From positions 1,314,501-1,378,500 of the forward strand of contig JAKTNV010000009.1 in assembly GCA_022747635.1 (NCBI GenBank): 64,000 bases of DNA, written 5' to 3'. This document shows, one piece after another, positions 54,291-64,000 of this stretch. This DNA comes from Hetaerina americana (Eukaryota; Arthropoda; Insecta; Odonata; Calopterygidae). The notes under the pieces are model-generated. The model had not been told where the DNA came from. It saw only the letters and a list, made by a program, of their open reading frames with translations, and ran no database searches. Each line of letters begins with the position of its first letter. The first letter of the stretch is position 1. The translations under genes and the position numbers were made by a program.

Positions 54291-57099
54291 CTTTTGGTTC
54301 GACGTTTCAGCATCGGCGGATGTTCGTTGCATGCGAGCGATTCTGCCCTCGCTTCAACGTAGCTAAGTGCTATTCCGCAATATAATTTTCTGATATCCTC
54401 AAAGTGTTGTTTAATTTCTCAATCTGCATTTGCACGTGTTTTAGCCCGATACAATTGGAATATAAAGTGTCAAAATTCTCACTCAAGCATTTTAATTCCC
54501 GTCCTGCTTAACCCTATGGAGGAACACCACCCTGTAATAAACTATTAGCGCATGACAGGGGGTGTGTGGGCTTTATTTGAGCGCAGAGTAATTTCTCTTT
54601 TCCGGTCGAGACCTGATCCCAAAAACACCCGGGAGAATACGGATAAAAAGCGTCGGGGAGATTTTTCCTGGCAGTCGCATGCCGCCAATCAATATTCCGG
54701 ACGGCATCCACGCCCGCGGGACCACCAGCATTGTGTCATGTATTTTAGGATGCGCAATGGCCACTTAGCATCTTCCAATCAGGCGAGGAAGATAATATGT
54801 GAAGGAAGCAATTTATGGGGAAGACCTTATCCCCCTTTTAAACTAGCCGAAGATAAATGGCCGTCATGGGATATTTGCCGTCATTTTCAAGCCCTGCCAA
54901 CACATTATTAAAAAAATCACTTTGCCACATCCCATTAGCGAGAGTACACGCTCTCCTGCGGTCGGTGGGGATATCGCCATTGCCTTGTCCAAGATGCAAT
55001 AATGGGATGCAAGTTGCGCGGATTTTTTCTTTCTGTTTTTTATTTGTTTCTGGGTTCTCGCCTGCTCTTCTCGAGTTGAGGGGAAATGAGGGAAGAGAGG
55101 GGGGGGGGAGGGAACATCTCACCTTGAACCACGGCGGCAGTTATCGAACGGTATCCTTGGCGCTCGTAATGATGCGTCGAAAAAAATTGAACACACTCCG
55201 ATACCCCGACACACCGACGAAACGTTTCGCCTTTCGCTAATTTGATCGTTATTACCGGAACGGCCTTTAAATCGCCTTTTTCAATTTCACCGGTGGGCGT
55301 GCTTTTCATTCCCTTTTCGTCTCCGCGCCCCTCCCGGCTGCATTGCTTCTGAAACACGCTCCGTGGTCCCTTCGACTCGGCTTGTTTTCCGCTCCACGTC
55401 GGCGGGCCTCTGCTCTTGCCACCGGGTCAGAAGAAACTCGTACCTCAAGGATACGAGAGGAGAGAATAATTTCTTTCGATCGTCGGAGATAAGCATCTCC
55501 CCCCATCCATGGAAGTACGATTAGGAGCACAATATCGAAATCACGTCGGTTAATGGCGTCGCCGGAGAAGAAAATTTCGCCCCGTGGGTAATTTACGCTC
55601 ATGACTGCATTGGTGTTAAATTTGTTCGACTAATTGACATTTGTGTTTCAAAATGTCCTCCAGCATTGGGCCATTGATTTGGATAGAAACATGAAGCATG
55701 TATGTGTGAGTTTTACGGACGCGTTACTCTGCAGAACAGCGCGTTGGGTAAACAAACCTGATTTTTAAGATGAATTACCCCGGATGGCGTTGGGGTGACT
55801 CGTCGGCCTCTCTTTTGCCTCCCCTTTGTCTTTCCCGTTGTGCTATCGTGATCACGAGTTTAGAATCATTTTAGATGACCACGGGGTGAGAAATATAGTG
55901 GATGGCATTTAGCTGTACCTTACCTTAGTCCCTTAATAAGCCCTGACGCCTCTTTATTTTACACACAGAGGAAAACGCAGTTTTGCGTTCAGTTTTACGC
56001 AGAAACACTGAATGCGTATGTGATATACCGATTCGAATCCATGTCCCCTCTATGCGGAGACCTGCTTTTGTATGTCGCACCACGCTGTCATCGGGTGAGG
56101 CTCATATTTCGAACCTTAAGACTTCAAGAGATCTTTGACTTTGGCTGTGATTAATAGATTATTTATCTCTTCGTAGACTGAAGACATTGGATTGTATAAA
56201 CAAGTGATTATTTCCGGTGATTACACAAGTTTCCTCTTGGATTCCACCGGGTGGGAAACTTCTTCTACACCGTGGGACGGAGATGCGACTGGGAAACCGG
56301 TTCTCCTGCAGAAGAAATCCGTTGGCATACCTGTATTTTATGAAAAGAATATGAAGTTTGATTAGGCAATACGAAGATAATGAGCTTAAAATCCAAGCAC
56401 AACTCCATTTCAGCAATGAATCATTTTGAAGAGGCGATATTGATGTCAAAGGAAATCAACGAAGTCAAGTGAAAAGGAAATTGATTTGATGAAATGAAAT
56501 GCATTAAATGAAATGGGCGATTAGCATGAAATGAAATAGGCGGCCTTTCACGAAGTAGAGATGACCCTGTCGATACATTTCTTATGATTAATACATCCGT
56601 GTGGGCAATTCCTAGTGAGTGTCGTTCCCATAGAATGCCGTCACTTTCGGCTTCCCAGAGGGTCTTGGCCTCCAAGGGTGTACGTGCCTTGTGCACCACC
56701 GCTACGATCGAGGTCAACCCATCATCCACTGGGCCACCACCACGCGGTGATACGTACCCCAGCTGATTAACCCGAATAGCGCAAGAAAGGCAATGATAGG
56801 CAACTCTGCTGGAAACCAACGCAATACCCCAATATTTGACTTCGAGTAAGAATCAATGAAAATCTGAGTAAATATAAATACCTACGGCACCTTACACACG
56901 AGTGAGACAAGAGTGCTTTTCCTTCCATCGGCAACACCTTTTGGTGAGTTCAAACGTGTGACGTACGATTTCATGTCCAAAACTGTCTTACTTTAAATTT
57001 TCTGGCTAAGAGAAAAAAAATCTCAATTTGCTCATAAAGTAAATATTTGACCTGAAATTTGTTACGTGGCATTTAGTTCGATAAACTCGATAGTTAAAC
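54291..57099. other. No gene recognised
   Basis: Mixed sequence with scattered frames up to 132 codons on both strands (for example 54552-54911, 56421-56819). A G run lies near 55100-55110. I found no domain, element end or RNA gene. Confidence 0.4.
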
Positions 57100-59010
57100 A
57101 ATAGTACTATCCTTCATGTATGAGTACAATGGTAAGAGGAAAATCATCAAAATCATTCGGCATAGCAATGGTGAAATTCTCACTGACAATGCGAAAGAGA
57201 TGGAAAGAGTATTTGGAGTATATTTATGACAGAAATGAAATCCGCGCGGGAACACAAGAAGAGGGAGATAATAATGTGGTCGAGATGATGGCGAGAGAGG
57301 AGGCCATTCTTTCGTGTGAATTTCACGCTGCCTGCGGAAAAGGACTTGAAGGGGAGAGCAAGGCACCAGGGATCAGGGCCACACCCTCGGAACTAAGGCA
57401 AAATTTGGGAAATACGTTCTGGCATGGATGTACAACTTCAACTATGACCTTCATCACATTATTTGATGCACGATTGGCAAAGTGGACCGGTACATGAATT
57501 CGGCGCGAGCAATTATCCCACGCATCGGACACTCCGATACAAATATACTACTTTATATATTTTTAAAACTAAGATGGCAACAGTATTCTTAGTATGATCT
57601 TAGAACAAAAAATAACAATATTAAAAAAAGAAAACTAAGATTAGGTTTTTGGATCCCCGTTGAAAGAGAGGGATGGGATGGGGAGAGTAATTGAGGCATC
57701 TTCACGACGGTGAAGACGTGCACGAAAGAATATTGGAAGAGGAGGGCACCTTCGAGGCTAATGAGAAAAGAGACTTTCCACTTTGACCCTGGAGTAAACG
57801 GCCCGAGGGCAAACGAAGCACCCATGACACTCAGTGCTGATGAAAAGTCAGGCCAAGAGATGGTGAAGAATTTATAAAAAATAATTTTTCATTTGTAAGT
57901 GAGAGAAGAAACGCCGATGGACTTCAATAAGAATGTAATGCCCGTTCCAAAAGGGTCAATTGAAGAAAATGTGAAAATTTCAGAGCAATCGCTCTCCAAA
58001 ACCACGCATCGGAAACTCTGGCAAAAAATACCAAAGAATGGAAAAGAACTCAGAAGAGACTGGAAGTGAGGACCAGAATGGATTTAGAAATAGTGGAAGA
58101 AGAAGAGGAACGATTGTCGATCTATCTCAAACCCACCGTGAAGAGTTGAAAAAGGCCAACCGACCCACATCGCATTCCTCGATTTAGAGTTAGTATTTGG
58201 TATTGAATATGATTCTACTTACCTTAAATGAAATTGAAATGAACTACAGCGACAGAAGAGTTGTACACGCTCTGTACAGTGAGGGAGCAGGCGGCAGTAA
58301 TCAGGTGCGGTGAAAGCGGCGAAGAAGCAACAGTAAAGAAAGGAAGCCTCCACATTATCGGAAATTAAAACTGAGGTAATGATCTGCAGTCGAATTAAAG
58401 AAGATAAAATCAAAGCAAGACCAGTGAAAAACACGCTGGAACAAATGGAAGAATTAAGCTGTTTGAAGAGTAGGGTCAGTGGCGATGGGAGACGCAAGAG
58501 GGGCACAGTGAGGACAAAGGGAATGAGCAAGATGGCTCTCCATTCAGACGAAACAAGCATAGCAGCAAGCATTGCCATCGTAGCCACAACGAAGCGATTC
58601 TTTTAAAATTGCATGCGGACTAATATGCTTGTCTATGGACATGAGGCGTGGGGCGACGGGGAAAATGAAATTGGAGGCTGAGGGGGCGCTGCATTGCTTA
58701 AGGATAATGCCACGAATTGAAGTGGATGGACAGAGTAATAGACGAAGGAGTACTTCGAAGAGAGGTCTAAGGAGGATACTTGCAAGAAGGAGTGGGTGAT
58801 CAATCGGACGAATCCTGAGGCACGGGGGTGTAAGGAAGATTCCATTGAAGAAAATATGGAGAGAAGAAATTCAGAGGCTTCCAGAGCCTTGGATGAACTG
58901 CGAGAAACAGACATTGGAAAAAGACGGCGCTGGAGCCTACGTGCGTAGAAGGGATTGGCTGGCGACAGGACGGATTGGAGGGCTGGGGCAAAGCGATCCT
59001 CAGATTTATA
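57100..59010 (+). pseudogene. RTE/Jockey-like LINE F1, heavily decayed
   Basis: Pieces in order: the linker (HSNGEILTDN, MRKRWKEYLEYIYDRNEI, SKAPGIRATPSELRQNLG), matching the family pattern 'GE-LTD---RWKEY-E-LY' and 'G-D-IPAE---NLG'. RT remnants follow (VMPVPKGSIEENVK; EDQNGFRNSGRRRGT; ANRPTHIAFLDLELVFG). Then comes the palm/thumb piece KTEVMICSRIKEDKIKARPV, LEQMEELSCLKSRVSGDGRR and MLVYGHEAW. A C-terminal tail (58680-59010) contains an ILRHGG-like block. Catalytic YADD is not visible. Stops and frameshifts are frequent, so this is an old copy distinct from R1 and R2. Confidence 0.65.
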
Positions 59011-59204
59011 ACACATGATGACGATGGCCAGAGAAATTATTGGAATGTGCCACGATTAGGGATTTATCTTTTGTTCCATCGTAAAATAATCTCATGAAAG
59101 TGGTTTTGTTTAGCACTTCATATTATTTTAATATCGAAACAAATAAAAAAGCTTTTTCAAACTTTTCCTTGGTTTCGAAAACTGGATCCTCGCTAAGTTG
59201 AATT

Positions 59205-59610
59205 GATTGCCGCATTGGGTCGCGCGCAGCGTAGAGGAACTAGATTTGCAAAACCTAGTTATGATAAACTTAGCAGCGTATCCAAAATATTAGAGCAGCT
59301 ACGCTGGGAATATCTAACGGAGCGAAGGTTAAACATAACACAGATTGCATTATTTGGAAGGATATCTCATTAGCAGTGATATTGAAAATGTATTATTTCC
59401 CCCACCGTGTTACGGTAGGAGAGATCATTCTAATAAAATTAGAGAGATTAAATGCCGAACAAATGGATTTAAGATGTAATCATTTCCACGAACGATAAGG
59501 GATCAGAATAACTTTTTCCGACCACGGTAGCGACCATATTCGGGTACAAATTAGTCTGGTGTGCATTCACGACCTGCCAAACACCCTAGTGGTGGCTTGC
59601 GGGGCACCAA
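59205..59610 (+). pseudogene. CR1-like LINE family E copy E1, C-terminus and 3' end
   Basis: Starts with LIAALGRAQRRGTRFAKPSY, then KLSSVSKILEQLRWEYLTERRLN, parallel to the family A thumb region but distinct. A decayed C-terminus and a 3' end with a GCATTCACGACCTGCC-type hairpin arm follow (59560-59605). It matches 61760-61905 and, reversed, 47176-47330. Confidence 0.72.
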
Positions 59611-59866
59611 CAATGTAAAATATATGATGAATGCTGCAGTGTCCAACTACATTTTTGTGTATTCAGTTGTTCCTGGCTCAACCTTGTGGAAATTCATTTT
59701 AATGAAATTAAGAATACAAAGTACAAAGACAGTGGAAAGTTACTCTGTATTCTTAATTTCATTACATTTTTGTGGTTTAAAATGCTCCCGGGGTAAGAAC
59801 CTGACGCACTCCACTGCTTAGCCCAAGTCGTAAGACGTAAGAGTTATGTTGCTCACTTCTAATTGA
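59611..59866. repeat. Short inverted repeat in unassigned spacer
   Basis: Arms 59701-59723 and 59740-59762 (aatgaaattaagaatacaaa type) form an inverted repeat with a 16-base loop. The rest of this spacer shows nothing recognisable. Confidence 0.6.
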
Positions 59867-59873
59867 ACTCCTT

Positions 59874-60702
59874 CATCTACATCTACATAATACCCCGCAA
59901 GCCGCCACAAGGGCGTGTGGCGGGGGGTGTTAGGTCACCAACCGCAAAAAGGAAAAACACCACATGCAAAAAAACAACACGGAAAATTACACCCACAGCA
60001 GCGCACACACTCATGCAAAAATCCCTTCATCCAATACTCATGCAAACACATATGCCATAAATGAACAAACAACTGCACCCCATGATGCAGCACGAAAGCC
60101 ATCCTACAACACGGAAGCCAGGACACAACAAGCAAGAAATTGAAACACCACATGAAAATGCACCACGAAACACTCTACCCCCAAAGAGTCTGTAAAAGGC
60201 AGGGAATTCGATCCAACGTTGCAGGTAGCAGGAATTTGCCCCCGCGGAGAGGGACGAGGGATTGAAAGGGAGACTTAAAAACAGATGAACAGAACACGAA
60301 TGAGGTCATTCGGAAAGAATGGGTTATTATAGCAAAACACATAAGGTTAGTGGAAGAGCATGCATTTAAATACAACTAATTATTTTTTAGACGCTGAGGG
60401 TGGCAAGTGGAATTATTGCTATCTATAACCCTGCAGTTGCTATCCCGTATTGTCCGTGGGAAGAAGGAGTCCTTGGGTCGGCTAGTTCTGGTATCTATTT
60501 CCCGAATTTTATATGCATGATCCGAGCGACCAATGTATGTAGGAGTACGAATAATTTGCAAGACCTCGGTGGTGAAACATGCGGATCTAAATTTATTTAA
60601 TAATTTCAATCTTGCATTGAATCGTCTCTCAGCCAATGATTCCCACCCCAAATCCATGAGCATTTCGGTGACGCTTTGCGTTTTATCGTAGGAATTTTTT
60701 AC
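59874..60702 (-). mobile_element. LINE family A copy A6, 5'-truncated
   Basis: Complete 3' UTR, hairpin (59895-59928) and hexamer tail, plus the ORF2 C-terminus (60376-60702: MLMDLGWESLAERRF, FRSACFTTEVLQII, SFFPRTIRDSNC, normal stop). Flanking direct repeats 'actcctt' (59867-59873 and 60703-60709) mark a clean insertion. No frame break is visible in the retained coding part. Confidence 0.92.
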
Positions 60703-60709
60703 ACTCCTT

Positions 60710-61759
60710 AACTACTCATGCGGGATAGTTCTTAAAGCCAGCATGACTTCTAGATGACAGAAGAGGATCCATTCGGGATGATTAAGAAGGAAAGAGGGCG
60801 GTCGCCGGAGCAGCCAGAGGGAGTGCATTCCCGCGCGACCCCGAACGGTCATTACACCCTGGAGTTCGGGGGCGCGGAGACAGGGGAGAACGTGTTCAAT
60901 GCCGACCGCCCCTTCCTCGGTCACCATAGTTACCGCCTCGTCCCGGGATAATAGGGTGAGAACGACTTTGGAGAAGGCCTACTTAACGTGCTTTTAATGC
61001 CCAAAGTACTGGTTTCACGGGATGGCAACCCCGTAGAGTTAATTTGATTGGAGCCAGAGGTCTGAATTCTTATAGTAATGAGACACCCTATTAAACTGTG
61101 CTTTTTGTGTGGGATTTTGAAATCGGTGGATACAAATTAGTATAATCTGCTTTCCCCTTAAGTGAAATCTGATCAGTCGCCGGATAGTGTGTGATTTTTT
61201 GGTCGGAAATCCGGACCAGAGTGGAGCGTTTAATTCGGACCATTCCCATGCGGGGCTCGGCCGCACTCTCTCATTTACATCTGCGTCGCCGGCCAAAAAA
61301 AACGCTTCAATTCCGGAATGACCACTCGCTACATATAGTAACGGCTCCACGAGTATTAATAGGTAAACCTCACCATCTTCGAAGCTTTCCCGGCGCAAAT
61401 GAGTATGGCCAGGCGCCTAGGTCTTCACGATGAACTCACGTTAAAAATTATAAGGAATGGGAGAATGGCCAGATTTAGAGGCATTTCATAATCGCAGTTT
61501 GATGACGGGTTTGAAGCAACGGAAAACACCAGAGCCATTCTAAATTGCGACGTATCGACAGAGAAATGCAACATTCGCGAGAAACATCCTCGATTCGACA
61601 AGCGATGCAATATTATATACCATCCTGGAATATTGTTTCAAATATTCATCCATCACCTCTTAAAAATGTCGAAAGTACTGTGGAAAAAAGAGTATACAGG
61701 TCAATTATAATTTATTGCGATAAATAATAATGCATTGGAATAATACTGTTATCGTAGTC
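60710..61759. other. No gene recognised
   Basis: Frames of 60-119 codons on both strands without known domains. Mixed composition. Confidence 0.45.
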
Positions 61760-61905
61760 ACATGCGCTATACACCCTTCGGCTTGGGAGAGGGAAAATTT
61801 TGGTTTGACCGCGGTTGGGGTAAAAATTATTCCTGTCAAAATTAGTCTAATGCATATTCACCCCCTGCCACACACCCTAGCGGTGGCTGGCAGGTTACTA
61901 TTAAA
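61760..61905 (+). mobile_element. LINE family E 3' end
   Basis: Decayed 3' UTR and terminal hairpin (CCTGCC ... GGCAGG, 61863-61892), matching 59480-59610. It directly precedes another family E copy in the same orientation. Confidence 0.65.
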
Positions 61906-62612
61906 CACAAAATGGGATGTTCCAGTGGACGTGGGTTTTCTAGATTTCAAGGGGACTTTCTACAAAGTACCTCATATTAAACCACTCACAAAGATAGAAG
62001 CTTATGGCATTAAAAAAATTATCCTGGGCTGGATTAAAGTCTTTTTGATTGATCGGGTACAAAGAGTAGTTTTAGATGGCGTTTCTATATTTGTATTTTT
62101 TAGTACCCTACAAGGCGCCGCCTGGTGTGTGGCAGGGAAGACTCGATTAAATACTTGGGCGTCACCCTCACTCACGACCTCTCCTGGGTGAAATATTTAC
62201 GGGGAATATGTGGAAAAGCTAAGAAAAAATGAGGATTTATTGGAAGAGTACTTGGTAAATGTGATCAATAGGTCAAAGAGAAATGGTATTTGTTGCTGGT
62301 TAGGCGTCATATAGAATATGCTGCTAGTATATGGAATCCTCACAAAGTTGGCTTAATTGCCGAATTGGATCGCGTGCAGCATAGAGGAGCTAGATTTGTG
62401 AAACGTTGTTATGATAAACATAGTATCGTATCTAAAATATTAGAGGAGCTATGCTGGGAATCACTCATGGAGAGAAGTTTAAATTACAGATTGCAGGTTT
62501 CGTGGTTATTGCATGCGGTTTTTTTTCTTTTCTAAATTACGGGTGGTGTCCTAATACCCCCCGCCACACGCCCTTGCGGCGGCTTGCGGGGTATTAAGTA
62601 GATGTAGATGTA
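61906..62612 (+). pseudogene. CR1-like LINE copy E2 with internal deletions and B-type tail
   Basis: RT remnants: DVGFLDFKGTFYKVPHIKPL, YGIKKIILGWIKVFL and RVQRVVLDGVS. A deletion removes FADD, then come LNTWASPSLTTSPG-type sequence (YLGVTL region, shifted) and RRHIEYAASIWNPHKVGLIA, LDRVQHRGARFVKRCYDKHS and KILEELCWESLMER. The coding part stops at about 62500. A 3' end follows with hairpin (62557-62592) and GATGTA tail, of the same type as the UTR at 1712-1800. Confidence 0.75.
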
Positions 62613-62613
62613 G

Positions 62614-64000
62614 ATGAAACCCAACAAATCCCCGGGTCCCGAAAATATACCAGATAGGGTGATAAAACATTTAGCTCCAAACATTGCTCCGGACCTTGAA
62701 TATATATTTAACGAATCCCTCACAGAGTGCAAAGTTCCTAAGATTTGGAAAACCGCGTAAATAACGCCTATTTTTAGAAGTGGTGGCAGGGAGGACCCCA
62801 GTAATTACAGACCTATATCTCTCAATTCTATCTGTTGCAAAAGCTTAGAGCACATAATTGTCTGTTCAATAATCAGACACCTCGACAATATTAACTTTTT
62901 AAGTGACAATCAACACGGATTCAGGAAAACCCGCTCCTGCGAAACCCAATTAGGATTATTTACACCTGATTTACTTTTACCTGGTGAGAGAGGTAGGCAA
63001 GTGGATGCGATCTTTTTAGATTTTCAAAAGGCATTTGATAAGGTTCCACATGGTAAACTCATTCATAAATTAAAGGTCGCAGGTATAAACAAGGGCGCAA
63101 TAAATTGGGTTAAAGATTTTCATTCAGAGCGGGAACAGAGGGTAGTCCTTGATGGCGCTAGTTCAGACAGCGTTCGAGTCACGTCGGGGGTACCTCGGGG
63201 ATGTGTGATCGGGCCGTTGCTTTTCTTGATTTTTGTTAACGATTTGAACCGCGAAGTGAAAAGTAAAATTAGGATGTTCGCGGATGACACGGTGATCTAT
63301 CGGGAGATATCTGGGGATGAGGATCGTTTTATTCTAGAGCAGGATTTAGATTGCATTACTAAATGGTGTTCTAACTGGGGATTGACTCTAAATTATAATA
63401 AATGTTCAGAGGTAAATTTCTTTAAAAGATGAACGGGATTTTCTTACAAATTAGCTGGAGGTGACCTAGCAGTAGTTGATACGGTAAAATACCTAGATGT
63501 CACATTCACAAAAGACAACTTGGGGGACTCACATACGTAAAGTCTGCGGTCAAGCATATAAAAAATTGGGATTTATTAGACGCATTGTCGGCAAAAGTGA
63601 CTCGAAGGTCAAGGAACGTTGTTACCACGCTCTTGTAAGGCCTCATTTAGAATACTCATGCAGCGTGTGGGATCCGAGTGAAAAAGGCCTCATTCGGGAA
63701 ATTGAGAAGGTTCAACGCCGGTTTTGTAAAAAATTCTTACGATAAAACGCAAAGCGTCACCGAAATGCTCATGGATTTGAGGGTGGGAATCATTGGCAGA
63801 GAGACGATTCAATGCAAGATTGAAATCATTAAATAAATTCAGATCCGCATGTTTCAGCACCGAGGTCTCGCAAATCATTCGTACTCCTACATACATTGGT
63901 CGCTTGTATCATGCATATAAAATTCGCGAAATAGATGCCAGAACTAGCCGACTCAAGGACTCCTTCTTCCCACGGACAATACGGGATAGCAACTGCAGGG
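62614..64000 (+). pseudogene. LINE family A copy A5, runs off the window
   Basis: 5'-truncated copy starting right after the GATGTA tail of E2, at KPNKSPGPENIP in the region before the RT. RT motifs are intact in the frame from 63001 (FLDFQKAFDKVPH, SGVPRGCVIGPLLF, FADD), after a TAA at 62758. TGA at 63430-63432 matches the nonsense codon of A3. Then a short deletion at about 63516 and a deletion of seven bases near 63721 break the frame. The SGVPQGS block has become SGVPRGC. The 3' UTR lies beyond the window. Confidence 0.9.

Overview
This is a piece of a repeat-rich animal nuclear genome, probably an arthropod and most likely an insect. That guess rests on the mixture of CR1-like LINEs, RTE-like LINEs, Penelope-like elements (PLEs), mariners and tRNA-derived SINEs; the species cannot be fixed from the sequence. 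I see no convincing host gene, tRNA gene, rRNA gene, CRISPR array or bacterial feature. Nearly all long reading frames belong to transposable elements, most of them truncated or broken.

LINE families are named here for convenience. Family A is CR1/L2-like, with an SGNH-esterase ORF1 and an endonuclease-RT ORF2. Its one nearly intact copy (A1) lies at 7711-12387 on the minus strand. Other copies are at 6199, 12388, 15575, 20508, 23224, 59874 and 62614. Family B is a related, older family (1705-5837, 31638-32612, 37778-39505). Families D and E are seen mainly as 3' ends. Two RTE-like families lie at 28601-30485, 52471-54290, 20985-21261 and 57100-59010.

PLE pieces with the RT YIDD motif and the GIY-YIG endonuclease lie at 13035-14926, 14927-17237 and 21262-28118. 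An N-terminal piece is at 51580-52103. Tail pieces next to (TA)n tracts are at 28180-28545 and 42223-42400. Mariner remnants are at 19506, 33381, 38258, 41893 and 48849.

The layout is strongly nested. Family A copies sit inside two PLEs. A SINE sits in the 3' UTR of a family B copy with a perfect 10-bp target duplication. One family B copy carries both a mariner and a small foldback element. A family A 3' end cuts off a mariner.

The most interesting points are: (1) a correctly phased U UUU UUA slippery heptamer at the end of family A ORF1 that would place ribosomes in ORF2, which has no AUG near its start; (2) a set of small foldback elements carrying CUGANGA...GAAA hammerhead-like modules, two of them with 11- and 12-bp target duplications, which look like PLE-dependent non-autonomous elements; (3) a 3'-terminal hairpin kept across several LINE families with compensatory changes; (4) two family A copies sharing the same nonsense codon inside the RT region.
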